Source: Lawsonella clevelandensis | GTDB taxonomy: Bacteria > Actinomycetota > Actinomycetes > Mycobacteriales > Mycobacteriaceae | Direction: 5' to 3' | DNA length: 64,000 bases | Assembly: GCF_001293125.1 (NCBI RefSeq) | Contig: NZ_CP009312.1 | Span: forward strand, 1,153,447 to 1,217,446 | Shown here: in pieces, positions 1 through 8,171 of the stretch | How the letters are laid out: every line of letters starts with the position of its first letter | Position numbering within the stretch: position 1 is the stretch's first letter | The notes under the pieces: model-generated | Seen by the model: only the letters and a program-made list of their open reading frames with translations | Database searches by the model: none | Told to the model about the DNA's origin: nothing | Position numbers and translations under genes: made by a program

Positions 1-250
1 AGAGGGCGAGGCCGCCGCGGGCGGGGGTGGTGGCGGTGATGGGGTGTCCGTCGTCGTCGACGATGGTGCCGGCGGCGAGTTGGGCGGCCAGGAAGTCCTG
101 GGAGCGGTCGAAGCGTTCGAGGAGGATGCTGGCGGCAGGGCGACCTTCCCATGCGGCGGGGAGGTGTTGGGGGAGGCGGAAGCACACGGGATCTACGCCG
201 TCTCGCAGGGGGAGCGGCCGATGCGGGGTGGGGTGGAGTGTAGTGCCCAT
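1..250 (-). CDS. RluA-family pseudouridine synthase, N-terminal part (cut by window edge)
   Basis: The minus strand opens with ATG at 250 and stays open to the window edge, giving about 83 residues. The N-terminus carries a PLPLRDGVDP motif and then an ILLERF segment. This resembles the start of actinobacterial RluA-type RNA pseudouridine synthases, which convert a uridine in rRNA or tRNA to pseudouridine. The catalytic domain with its conserved Asp lies outside the window, so the assignment rests on the N-terminal pattern only. The gene is divergent from the universal stress protein at 442, with about 190 bases of shared promoter region. Identity is moderate confidence; a coding region here is likely because the frame is open and the residue pattern is protein-like. 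Confidence 0.55.
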   Translation of the reverse strand, partial: MGTTLHPTPHRPLPLRDGVDPVCFRLPQHLPAAWEGRPAASILLERFDRSQDFLAAQLAAGTIVDDDGHPITATTPARGGLAL

Positions 251-441
251 ATGTGCAGCTTACCCTGTGTGTGGGGTGGTTTTCGTCACCTCATTCGGTT
301 TCTAAAATCCGGTGTAGCAGAGCTGGTTCGAGATCCAGAATTTGCGTGCAGTTCATTCTCGTTTTCAGGCTTTTTCGGTGGTCTTTCCTTCTAGAATTGG
401 AGGTGTAAGAACTGAACACTGATCCCGGAAGGAGCAGCACG

Positions 442-1341
442 ATGAGTGACGTACCCGTAGGCATTGTGGTGGGTGTGGATGGTTCCCCCTCCTCCCGGCT
501 TGCAGCACAATGGGCAGCGCAGGAAGCCAAGGCCCGCGATCTGCCAGTGTTGTTGGCGGCTGCCTACATCGTTCCCCAATTCCTTTACGCGGAGGGCATG
601 GTTCCCTCGCGTGCTATTTTTGAAGAGCTCGAAGAGCAGGCGCAGGGTTTTATTGATGAGGCTGCCGCCGCTATCCGCGAGGTCAACACCGAGGTGGAGC
701 TCATGCAGCAGCTTCATGAAGGTAGCCCCATTTCTATGCTGTTGGAACTGTCCAAGGAAGCGGACATGGTGGTCATTGGTTCGCGAGGTTTAGGCGGTGT
801 TGCCGGGGCGTTGCTTGGCTCGGTGTCTGCTTCGTTGGTGGGTCACGCGCACTGTCCGGTGGTGGTGGTGCGGGACGATATGGACCTTGCTCCGGAGCGT
901 AACTGCATTGTGGTGGGCGCTGATGGGTCTCCGGTGTCGGAGCTGGCGGTGCAGATTGCCTACCAGGAAGCGGATGCACATGGGGCGGAGTTGGTGGCGG
1001 TGAATGCTTGGCTGGATCGTGCGGTGGCGTCCTCGCTGGCTGGCTTGAACTTGTCCAATCTGGATTGGGAGCAGGCTAAGGCGGAGCAGACGCAGGTGGT
1101 GCAGGAGGAGCTGGAGAAGTACGACGACGGCTACGAGAGCGTTACTCCGCAGATTGTTATCCGGCGGGAGTCCCCGGAGATGGCGCTGGCGGAGGTCGGT
1201 AAGGGTGCTCGCATGATCGTGGTGGGCTCGCATGGCCGGGGTGGTTTTACCGGTATGTTGTTGGGCTCTACGTCGCGGGCGCTGCTGCGGTTGTCGCCCG
1301 TGCCTTTGATGGTGGTGCGTGAACGGTACGTTGCCAATTAG
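442..1341 (+). CDS. Universal stress protein with two UspA domains
   Basis: This 299-residue protein is a tandem UspA protein of the type common in Mycobacteriales. Domain 1 starts with IVVGVDGSPSS (residue about 7) and ends with the nucleotide-binding signature GSRGLGGVAGALLGSVS followed by CPVVVVR. Domain 2 starts with IVVGADGSPVS (about residue 153) and ends with GSHGRGGFTGMLLGSTS and VPLMVVRER. The G-2x-G-9x-G(S/T) pattern is intact in both, so both domains probably bind ATP. The start is supported by GGAAGGAG about 7 bases upstream of ATG. The gene is cytoplasmic and monocistronic by position. Family members are usually induced by hypoxia, nitric oxide or stasis, but no DosR-like box was identified here. 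Confidence 0.93.
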   Translation: MSDVPVGIVVGVDGSPSSRLAAQWAAQEAKARDLPVLLAAAYIVPQFLYAEGMVPSRAIFEELEEQAQGFIDEAAAAIREVNTEVELMQQLHEGSPISMLLELSKEADMVVIGSRGLGGVAGALLGSVSASLVGHAHCPVVVVRDDMDLAPERNCIVVGADGSPVSELAVQIAYQEADAHGAELVAVNAWLDRAVASSLAGLNLSNLDWEQAKAEQTQVVQEELEKYDDGYESVTPQIVIRRESPEMALAEVGKGARMIVVGSHGRGGFTGMLLGSTSRALLRLSPVPLMVVRERYVAN

Positions 1342-1773
1342 TGGGTGGCGGAGGTTTCCTACCCCGGGGGAATTGCTGGGGTCCACCGTAGTGGGTTTAC
1401 GTAGCCTTTCTACCTGGATAATTGAGGAGAGTAACGGGGCCTATCAAGGATCTACGGGCTGACCTGGGTTTCCGCTCTTAGCGTAAATTTTCGGGAACTT
1501 TCCCGTGTCTTCCTTTTGTCTGTTAAAGTGTAGCCGTGGCGTTGCGGATCGCACGTTGATGCTTGAGCCGATAGCTGTTCGCAGAGTCGCGCACCCCCCC
1601 CCATAATGACTCTGTGGACGCCAACGCCAAAGATCGCCGGTTTCGCCATCCCCCCCCCAAGCGAAACCGGCGATCGCTATTTCCGGTATTCTGGTGCCGT
1701 ATCTCCTGCTATGTCCCCTGCTGGTACGCCCCCATAGTGGTGGCGCGACCCGATACCGCAGGGCGAAAGGATA
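1342..1773. other. 432-base intergenic region and probable 5' leader of the L,D-transpeptidase gene
   Basis: No gene is supported here. A TAAAGT hexamer at 1524-1529 could be a -10 element; transcription from it would give a leader of about 240 bases before the ATG at 1774. That leader contains the two C9-bearing hairpins annotated separately (1582-1675). A shorter CGGGA/TCCCG inverted repeat lies around 1492-1505, next to the putative -10. A structured cis-regulator such as a c-di-AMP riboswitch was considered because that class controls cell-wall genes in Actinobacteria, but its conserved core could not be recognised by eye. Confidence 0.4.
1582..1675 (+). promoter_or_regulatory. Twin hairpins, each with a C9 homopolymer in its loop, ahead of the L,D-transpeptidase
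   Basis: Hairpin 1 pairs CAGAGTC (1582-1588) with GACTCTG (1608-1614); its 19-base loop holds nine consecutive C at 1594-1602. Hairpin 2 pairs 15 bases at 1632-1646 with 1661-1675 (perfect complement) around a 14-base loop holding nine C at 1650-1658. Neither is followed by a T run, so they do not look like simple terminators. Two equal C9 tracts in the same leader suggest length-variable regulation or a conserved loop motif. The function is inferred, not known. Confidence 0.6.
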
Positions 1774-2643
1774 ATGAACCGTATGTTGACGACGAAGAAG
1801 CGTCTCAGTGCTGCTGCCCTGGCTGGGGCTGCTGCCCTCGCGATGGGCTCCCTGACACCTGCCTACGCTGGGGATTTCCCCCTTCCGCAGCCTAAGCTGC
1901 CAGGTGTGGAGAAGCCGAACTTCAAGCCCGCCACCATTGATCCGGTGCAGAACAGCACGGTGGGTGTGGGGCAGCCTATTATCATTACCTTCGATAAGGC
2001 CCCGGCGAACCGTGCCCGTATCGAGAAGTTTGTGCAGGTGGAGGTCTTTAATTCCAAGAAGGAACGCTATGACGTGCCGGGTCTCTTCCGCTGGTGGAGC
2101 CCGACGCAGCTGCGATGGCGTCCGGCCGGCTTCTGGCCTGCTCACACTACGGTGAGGGCGAAGGTGGGAGATAGTGTTCGTACCTTTAAGGTGGGCGCGC
2201 GTCATGTGGCTGTCGCGGACGACAAGACCCATATGATTACCGTCTACTCTGACGGCAAGGTCATTCGTCGGGTGCCGACGTCTATGGGTAAGGCTGGGCA
2301 TGAGACCCCCAACGGCTTCTATTACATTGGCGATAAGCATCGCCATATCGTCATGGATTCCTCGACGTATGGGGTGCCGGTGACGGCACCGGAGGGCTAC
2401 CGCACGGATGTGGAGTATGCGCTGCGGATGACGTACTCGGGTATTTTCTTGCACGCTGCCCCGTGGTCGGTGGGTGCGCAGGGGTCCTATGATTCTTCCC
2501 ATGGCTGCCTGAATGTGTCGACGGAGAATGGGAAGTGGTTGTTCGAGAATTGGCGGAGGGGTGACGTAGTGCGCGTTATTAATTCGAAGGGAACGTTGTC
2601 GAAGTACGACGGTATGGGGGATTGGGCGCCGGGCGCCTACTAA
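1774..2643 (+). CDS. Secreted L,D-transpeptidase (YkuD domain)
   Basis: This 289-residue enzyme is predicted to make 3-3 cross-links between meso-diaminopimelate residues of peptidoglycan, or a related acyl transfer, outside the membrane. A Sec signal peptide is visible: positive start (MNRMLTTKKR), hydrophobic stretch and AYA-GD cleavage near residue 32. No lipobox Cys is present. An Ig-like domain (about residues 45-145, GVGQPIIITFDKAPANR) precedes the YkuD catalytic domain (about 150-275). Catalytic residues are in FLHAAPWS and SHGCLNVS, the latter with the nucleophilic Cys. The arrangement matches the mycobacterial Ldt family. The AAAGG upstream of ATG supports this start. It sits behind a long structured leader (1582-1675). 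Confidence 0.93.
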   Translation: MNRMLTTKKRLSAAALAGAAALAMGSLTPAYAGDFPLPQPKLPGVEKPNFKPATIDPVQNSTVGVGQPIIITFDKAPANRARIEKFVQVEVFNSKKERYDVPGLFRWWSPTQLRWRPAGFWPAHTTVRAKVGDSVRTFKVGARHVAVADDKTHMITVYSDGKVIRRVPTSMGKAGHETPNGFYYIGDKHRHIVMDSSTYGVPVTAPEGYRTDVEYALRMTYSGIFLHAAPWSVGAQGSYDSSHGCLNVSTENGKWLFENWRRGDVVRVINSKGTLSKYDGMGDWAPGAY

Positions 2644-2695
2644 TCTGCTCTCGGTTGGTGAGGGGTCGCCCGCACCTCGTTACTGTGGAACTTAG

Positions 2696-2738
2696 CGTCT
2701 CCGTTGGCATGCTGCGGCGTGTCGGCGGAGACGTTTTT
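2696..2738 (+). terminator. Rho-independent terminator after the L,D-transpeptidase
   Basis: CGTCTCCG (2696-2703) pairs with CGGAGACG (2726-2733) and is followed directly by a T5 run (2734-2738). Confidence 0.8.
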
Positions 2739-3137
2739 GTTACTTGTTTTTCTGACTGGAGTACTTGCCTGAGTTTTGGAGAATTCCCTCAATGGTAGTC
2801 AAAGGGTGGGTGAAATTGTGGCAGGTGAGCAGGTTTAGTTGAGACGTTGGGAAGTTAATCATCTGTCCAGTTTGTGAAATTGTACAAATAAACGGTTTTT
2901 CAACTTTATAAAACATAAGCTCTCTATAAGAATTATTAATGGCAACATTAACAGAATGTGATTCGCGTTTAATGAATAATCCGCAGGTCAGATACCTGTA
3001 AAACTAGAATAAAAAGATTTAGTGAGGCATACTTCAGCACGATTCATATTTAGGCACAAGGAAAACCTGATATCCGGTAGTATCCCTGGTACTGATTGCT
3101 CTTATTAAGGAACAAGAAGCCCCCCAAGGAGCCTACC
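2739..3137. other. 399-base AT-rich intergenic region
   Basis: No gene is supported. Base composition drops sharply compared with the neighbours, especially 2870-3060, with several TATAAA/TATAAG-like strings (around 2907 and 2925) that could serve as -10 elements for the downstream membrane protein. An in-frame TTG at 3096 opens the downstream frame early but lacks a ribosome binding site. Confidence 0.5.
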
Positions 3138-4997
3138 GTGAGTGACATCAACGACTCCCCAACCACAAAAACCCGATTAGGGAAGCTAATCAACTGGCGG
3201 CCCAAATCCATTCTTGCCAAAATCCTCATTAGCCTACTTATCGTTCTCCCCATCGCCGGCTCAGCAGTCTACATGTGGTCCATGTGGGACCCTACCGTCT
3301 ACCTCAAGCACGTCCCCATCGCCATCGTCAATGATGACCCCGGCGTCGGAGAAGACAACTTCGGCAAAGACGTCGTCGAAGGCCTCAAACAAGAGCCCTA
3401 CCTCAACATCTTCCAGGTAGATGCAGACGAAGCTCGCAAGGGCCTCCGCGAAGACCGCTACCTCTTCACCATCAGTATCCCCAAAGACTTCTCCCAGAAG
3501 ATCAACACAGTCATTGATCCCAAGCCCCAACAGGCCCGCATCAACATCACCTACAACGACTACAACGGCTCTGCCGGAGCCTTCCTCACCGGCGGCCTCG
3601 TCCCCCTCGTCTCACAATCCGTCACCGCCTCCATCGGTGAGGACTACGCCAAACAAGTCTTCCTGGGCCTCAACGATATCCGCGATGGCCTCATCGACGT
3701 ACGCAACGGCTCCCAACAACTCGATGACGGCGCCGCCCAAATCCAGGATGGTGCCCACCAGCTGGCAGACGGTAGTGACCAACTCCTCGCCGGCACCAAC
3801 GAACTCGGCGCCGGCATGAAGCAGATCTCGGGCGGCGTCGACCAACTAGTTGACATGCTCGTCCCTCTCCTCACCCAGGTAGGCCAACTCGCCCCTACCC
3901 TGAACGGCATCGGCGACGTCCTGGTGAAGTCCGGCATCCCCGACATTGTCGTGCAGGGCAAGAAGGTGCAGGAGATCGCCGCCACCCTCAACGCCAAGGA
4001 CACCAACGCTCTCGTCAACCAGCTGAAAACGCTAAAAGCGGGCGCCCGGGAAGTGTCCTACAACCTCAACGACCCAAACGCTCCCTACCGCAGCGGCATG
4101 CTGCAGTTGAACGCCGGTGCCCACGAACTGGCCAACGGCACCAACGAACTGAAGGCCGGCACTAACGAACTGTATGTTGGCGTGACAGACGGTGTGGAAG
4201 ACGCCCCGTTCATCAAGGACCTGGCAGCCTCCTCCGCTCAAATGGCCAGCCCCTACCTGCTGGCGGAACACAACATTCACCCCGCCCAGAAAGTGGTCGG
4301 TGACATTACCGAGAAGGCCATCGCCCCCGGTTCCTCGCTGGCTCTCGTCGTCGTCATCGGGTTCCTGCTCACCGCGGTACTGTCTATGTTCCTGCCGGTC
4401 AGTATGGGACGCCGCTACCAGAGCCGTGCCAAGGACGCCTTCCTACCGGTGTTGAAGTCCGCGGCAGTAAATAGCACTGTCGGCGTGCTGGCCATAGGCA
4501 TTATGGCGGGCGTGTCGGTGGGTATCGACTGGGATCCCGCCCACGACCTGGCTATGGCCGGCGTGATTGTGGTCATTGGCATTATGGCGGGCGTGGCGTA
4601 CACCTTCTACCGGATGCTCTTCGGACGCCTGGTAGGTGGCATTGCCTCCCTGGTGGTGTACATGCTGGGTCTCTTCGCCTTCGGTGGTATCTGGCCACTC
4701 AGTACCACCCCGCGGCTCTTCTCCATCATCCACCCGCTCTCGCCTATGAGCTACGCCCGCGACGCCTTCACCCTGGGTACCGACGCCATCTTCAACCGCA
4801 CTTTCTGGGTGGCCATCATCGCCATGATCCTCATGTCGATTGCGTCCGTCGTCCTCAGCGGTGTGGTGCGCTACGTGCGCCTCGGTGAGCTGAAAGATCG
4901 AGAGCTGCTCATCACCAAGGCGGTGGGAAAAGCGAAAGCCCGCAAAGCCGAAAAAACTGGCCTCGGTCTTACCCCCGACCCGATGACCACCGACTAG
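3138..4997 (+). CDS. YhgE/Pip-family ABC-2-type membrane protein
   Basis: This 619-residue protein has the layout of the YhgE/Pip (phage infection protein) family. An N-terminal membrane helix (ILAKILISLLIVLPIAGSAVYMW, residues about 24-46) leads into a long extracytoplasmic domain with VPIAIVNDD and SIPKDFS motifs. A heptad-like region follows with repeated units such as DGAAQIQDGAHQLADGSDQL and LNAGAHELANGTNEL. The C-terminus has about five membrane helices. Family members sit in the Gram-positive membrane; transport or secretion roles have been suggested but the substrate is unknown. The GTG at 3138 is preferred over the upstream in-frame TTG at 3096 because AAGGAG lies seven bases before it. 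The gene is followed by a strong bidirectional terminator. Confidence 0.85.
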   Translation: MSDINDSPTTKTRLGKLINWRPKSILAKILISLLIVLPIAGSAVYMWSMWDPTVYLKHVPIAIVNDDPGVGEDNFGKDVVEGLKQEPYLNIFQVDADEARKGLREDRYLFTISIPKDFSQKINTVIDPKPQQARINITYNDYNGSAGAFLTGGLVPLVSQSVTASIGEDYAKQVFLGLNDIRDGLIDVRNGSQQLDDGAAQIQDGAHQLADGSDQLLAGTNELGAGMKQISGGVDQLVDMLVPLLTQVGQLAPTLNGIGDVLVKSGIPDIVVQGKKVQEIAATLNAKDTNALVNQLKTLKAGAREVSYNLNDPNAPYRSGMLQLNAGAHELANGTNELKAGTNELYVGVTDGVEDAPFIKDLAASSAQMASPYLLAEHNIHPAQKVVGDITEKAIAPGSSLALVVVIGFLLTAVLSMFLPVSMGRRYQSRAKDAFLPVLKSAAVNSTVGVLAIGIMAGVSVGIDWDPAHDLAMAGVIVVIGIMAGVAYTFYRMLFGRLVGGIASLVVYMLGLFAFGGIWPLSTTPRLFSIIHPLSPMSYARDAFTLGTDAIFNRTFWVAIIAMILMSIASVVLSGVVRYVRLGELKDRELLITKAVGKAKARKAEKTGLGLTPDPMTTD

Positions 4998-5056
4998 CTA
5001 TGCCGCTGGTGCGCCGGGAAGCTTCGGGTTAAGCGAGTGCACCAGCCGGCAGGTGG

Positions 5057-5098
5057 AGAAGAAGCCCCCGCACCAGTGTGGTTGCGGGGGCTTCTTCT
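5057..5098. terminator. Bidirectional terminator between YhgE-like gene and M13 peptidase
   Basis: A 16-base perfect stem (5057-5072 with 5083-5098) encloses a 10-base loop. It lies between the 3' ends of two convergent genes and is pyrimidine-rich on both exits. Confidence 0.75.
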
Positions 5099-5119
5099 GT
5101 GGTTGTCACCCAGTGGCTG

Positions 5120-7138
5120 CTAGCGCCAGATGCGGACGCGCTGCTCCTCCGGCAGCCACATGTCGTCACCTTCCACTACCTGGAAGGCCTGGTAGAACTG
5201 CGGAATATTGCGCACGATCTGGTTGCACCGGAACTCAGCGGGGGAGTGTGGGTCCACCGAGAGGTAGGTGATGGCCTGCTCCTTGCGGATCTTGGTGCGC
5301 CACACCGTCGCCCAGTTGTAGAAGACACGCTGCAAGCCCGTCATTCCCTCTAGTACGGGAGCATCGTTGACGTCCGCACTACCCTGCGCTTGGAGGGCAA
5401 GTTCGTAGGCCAAAAGAGCGATGGATAGGCCGCCCAGGTCGCCAATGTTTTCGCCCAAGGTGAGGGCGCCGTTGACGTGGTAGATGGCCGGGTCGAGGCC
5501 GGTAGGGGTGAGGGCGTCGTACTGTTCCACCAGCAGCTTGGTGCGTTCGGTGAAGGCAGCGCGGTCCTCGTCGGTCCACCAGTTCTCCAGGCGGCCGTCC
5601 CCGTCGTACTTGGAGCCCTGGTCGTCGAAACCGTGGCCGATCTCGTGGCCAATAACGGCCCCGATGCCACCGTAGTTAGCGGCGTCGTCGGCTTCCGCAT
5701 CGAAGAAGGGAGGTTGCAAAATTGCTGCCGGGAAAACGATTTCATTCATCACCGGGTTGAAGTAGGCGTTCACGGTCTGCGGGTGCATGAACCACTCGGT
5801 GCGGTCGACGGGCTTCCCCAACTTCTGCCACTCGTAGTCGTCGAGGAAGCGGGCCAGGGTGCGGTAGTTTCCCACCAAATCCCCTGAATCCAGGTGGACA
5901 GCGCTGTAGTCGCGCCACTTGTCCGGGTAGCCCACCTTGATGGTGAACATGTCGAGTTTGGCCAGTGCCTTCTCGCGGGTGGCGGGGGTCATCCAATCCA
6001 GGGTGCGAATGGAGACTCGGTAGGCCTCCAGCAGATTCTCCACCAACTGGGTGATGGACTGCTTGTAGGCGGGCGGAAAATGGCGTTCCACGTAGACGCG
6101 GCCAATGTCCTCACCAAGCAGGTTGCTGGTGAGGGAGACGCCGCGCTTCCAACGTTCCCGCTGCTGCTCGGTGCCGGAGAGAGTGGTGCCGAAGAACTCG
6201 AAGTTGGCGCGAGAGAGGGGCTCCGTGAGCAGGGAAGCGCGGGCGTTGAGGAGGTGCCACACGGCCCAGGCGGCCAGCGTGGAAAGATCGGTGTCGGCCC
6301 AGACGGTGCTGGCCCCGGCCAGGAACTCGGGCTGGCGGACGATGACCGTATCGGCGTAATCACTAGCGGCGGGCGCGGCGACAAGGCGGAACCACTCGGT
6401 GATGGGATAGCCGGCGTAGTCCGGGTTGGCGTCGATTTCTGCAAAAGTGGTGGGGTTGTAGCGCTTTTCGGCTTCGCGGTTGGTGGCTGCATCAAGGTGG
6501 TGGTGGGCCACCGCGGTTTCGAAGGCGACGATGGCGGTGGCGGCGTCTGCCGGGGAGAGATGAGCAGTGAGGGGAACGCGACGGAGCAGCTGGGTGGTCT
6601 CCAGCATGCGGGCGACGTGCTGTTGGAATGCGGCTAGCGTGTCAGCATGCTGGGGTTCCCGGTAGTAGGACTCGTCAGGGAGGGAGAGACCGGATTGGGC
6701 AAGGTAGACAACGTAGCGGGTGGGGTCTTTAGCGTCCTGGTCGACAAAGCTGCCGAGCAGGCCGCCAACGCCGACGCACTGCAGCTCGCCCACTGCGAGG
6801 GCCAAGGCGTGGTGGTCGTTGACGTCCTGTAGGAAAGCAAGGTCGTCATCCAGCGGTGTGAGGCCCAGTGAGTTGAGACGCTCCGTATCCATGAAGGACT
6901 GGTAGAGAGCGCCGATGCGGGAGTCGGCGGGGGCGTCGTCGATGATGCTGCGGACGCGGGCGTCGGAGTCTTCGCGGAGTTGCACAAAGGCGCCGTCCAA
7001 GGGGCGGTCAGCAGGGATCTCATGGGTGGTGAGCCAGCTGCCGTTGACGTGGTGGAAGAGGTCGTCTGCGGGCCGGATGGAGGGGTCTTGTCCTTCCAGG
7101 GTGAGGCCGGAGCGGGGGGTGTCGCTGGAAATAGTCAT
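5120..7138 (-). CDS. M13-family zinc metallopeptidase (neprilysin/PepO/Zmp1-like)
   Basis: This 672-residue protein is an M13 endopeptidase. The zinc-binding HEXXH is in VIGHEIGHGFDDQGSKYD (about residues 507-525), the second zinc ligand Glu is in LTLGENIGDLGG, and the substrate-binding NAYFNP motif precedes them. The near-terminal Trp of the family is present (RVRIWR). No signal peptide or N-terminal membrane helix is visible, so it may be cytoplasmic or exported by another route, as discussed for mycobacterial Zmp1. The start ATG at 7138 is chosen because a TACCCT hexamer ends six bases before it, a leaderless-transcript pattern; an upstream extension of 100 codons overlaps the divergent gene and is unlikely. 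Order relative to mmpL3 matches M. tuberculosis Rv0198c. Confidence 0.92.
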   Translation of the reverse strand: MTISSDTPRSGLTLEGQDPSIRPADDLFHHVNGSWLTTHEIPADRPLDGAFVQLREDSDARVRSIIDDAPADSRIGALYQSFMDTERLNSLGLTPLDDDLAFLQDVNDHHALALAVGELQCVGVGGLLGSFVDQDAKDPTRYVVYLAQSGLSLPDESYYREPQHADTLAAFQQHVARMLETTQLLRRVPLTAHLSPADAATAIVAFETAVAHHHLDAATNREAEKRYNPTTFAEIDANPDYAGYPITEWFRLVAAPAASDYADTVIVRQPEFLAGASTVWADTDLSTLAAWAVWHLLNARASLLTEPLSRANFEFFGTTLSGTEQQRERWKRGVSLTSNLLGEDIGRVYVERHFPPAYKQSITQLVENLLEAYRVSIRTLDWMTPATREKALAKLDMFTIKVGYPDKWRDYSAVHLDSGDLVGNYRTLARFLDDYEWQKLGKPVDRTEWFMHPQTVNAYFNPVMNEIVFPAAILQPPFFDAEADDAANYGGIGAVIGHEIGHGFDDQGSKYDGDGRLENWWTDEDRAAFTERTKLLVEQYDALTPTGLDPAIYHVNGALTLGENIGDLGGLSIALLAYELALQAQGSADVNDAPVLEGMTGLQRVFYNWATVWRTKIRKEQAITYLSVDPHSPAEFRCNQIVRNIPQFYQAFQVVEGDDMWLPEEQRVRIWR

Positions 7139-7144
7139 GTAGCC

Positions 7145-7150
7145 AGGGTA
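7145..7150 (-). promoter_or_regulatory. Candidate -10 element for leaderless M13 peptidase transcript
   Basis: TACCCT (minus strand) fits the actinobacterial TAnnnT -10 pattern and ends six bases before the ATG at 7138, so transcription would start at or near the start codon. No clear -35 is seen. Confidence 0.35.
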
Positions 7151-7205
7151 ACCGTATCGGATAATAACTGTGATAAAGCAGAGACAAAAGTTACTATTGG
7201 TAACT

Positions 7206-8123
7206 ATGAAAACGCGATTGGTCCCCGTGTTAGCTACCCTCGGACTCTCCTCCGCACTCCTGGTAGCACCCCTCACCTCCGGCTTCAGCCTGGGACACTT
7301 CACCCTCGCCCTCGCTCCTGCCCACGCCGACACCACCACTGGAAACGGTGACGGCATTCCCACCACCACTACCGGAGCCAACGGCACCGCCGCTACCTCT
7401 GCCGGCACCGTCAGCCTGCCGGACCCGGTCGCCGTCACCGTGCAGCCCGAAGTCCCCTACGACGAGATGCCCAACGGTATCGATATCGCTTCCTGGCAGC
7501 ACCCCAACGGCGCAGACGTGGATTTCAAACGCGTCCAGGCCGCCGGCTACACCTACGTGTTTGTCAAAGCTACCGAAGGCACCCACTACAAGAACGAGTA
7601 CTACGTCAATGACGCCATGGCCGCACAAGGCAACGGCGTCCTCATGGGCGGCTACCACTATGCGGATGTCTCCAAAGATGCCCGTGCCCAAGCCGCCATG
7701 TTCGCGGACACTATCAGCGTGAAAGGTGGCACATCGCTGCCCCCGGTACTGGACATTGAGGAAGCGAAAGGCCTCAGCGCCGCCCAGCTTAACGTGTGGG
7801 TGCGGGCTTTCCTGCAGGAGACCTACAACCGTGTCGGCCTCAAACCCATCATCTACAGCTACCGTTCGTTCCTCATGAACCAGATGGGCAACACCCCGGA
7901 CTTCTCCGGCTTCCCCCTGTGGATTGCCGACTATAACGGCTCACAAAGCCCCACTTTGCCGCTGCCAGGCGGGTGGAAGACGTGGACGTTCTGGCAGTAC
8001 TCGTCCCAGACGCAGATTGACGGTGTACAGGCTCAGCGTGTGGATGCCAATAAGTTTGGCGGCACCATGCTACAGCTGCGCGTGTTTGCCGCCACCGGAG
8101 TGGTTCCCGCAGAACAGAAGTAG
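7206..8123 (+). CDS. Secreted GH25 muramidase (lysozyme)
   Basis: This 305-residue protein cleaves the beta-1,4 bond between N-acetylmuramic acid and N-acetylglucosamine in peptidoglycan. A signal peptide (MKTRLVPVLATLGLSSALLV) ends near AHA-D about residue 41, followed by a Thr/Gly/Ala-rich linker to about residue 80. The GH25 barrel starts at NGIDIASWQHPNG, with YVFVKATEGTHY, the catalytic acid segment PVLDIEEAKG, PIIYSYRSF and a terminal FWQYSSQTQIDGV. The ATG at 7206 gives a normal signal peptide; an upstream in-frame GTG at 7170 would add 12 residues. Neither start has a good Shine-Dalgarno. The gene is divergent from the M13 peptidase and may share its control region. It is probably a cell-wall remodelling enzyme or autolysin. 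Confidence 0.9.
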   Translation: MKTRLVPVLATLGLSSALLVAPLTSGFSLGHFTLALAPAHADTTTGNGDGIPTTTTGANGTAATSAGTVSLPDPVAVTVQPEVPYDEMPNGIDIASWQHPNGADVDFKRVQAAGYTYVFVKATEGTHYKNEYYVNDAMAAQGNGVLMGGYHYADVSKDARAQAAMFADTISVKGGTSLPPVLDIEEAKGLSAAQLNVWVRAFLQETYNRVGLKPIIYSYRSFLMNQMGNTPDFSGFPLWIADYNGSQSPTLPLPGGWKTWTFWQYSSQTQIDGVQAQRVDANKFGGTMLQLRVFAATGVVPAEQK

Positions 8124-8171
8124 CGCCGCGTACGCCGCACTGGCAGGCTACTGTACGGACTACTGGGCGGA

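Noticed and set aside
1520-1773. c-di-AMP (ydaO) riboswitch in the L,D-transpeptidase leader
   Set aside because: The gene context fits, but the conserved core could not be found by eye. Kept only as a structured leader; an Rfam covariance search would decide.
5053-5353. Small frames after the YhgE-like gene
   Set aside because: They span the terminator hairpin and the antisense of the M13 peptidase 3' end.
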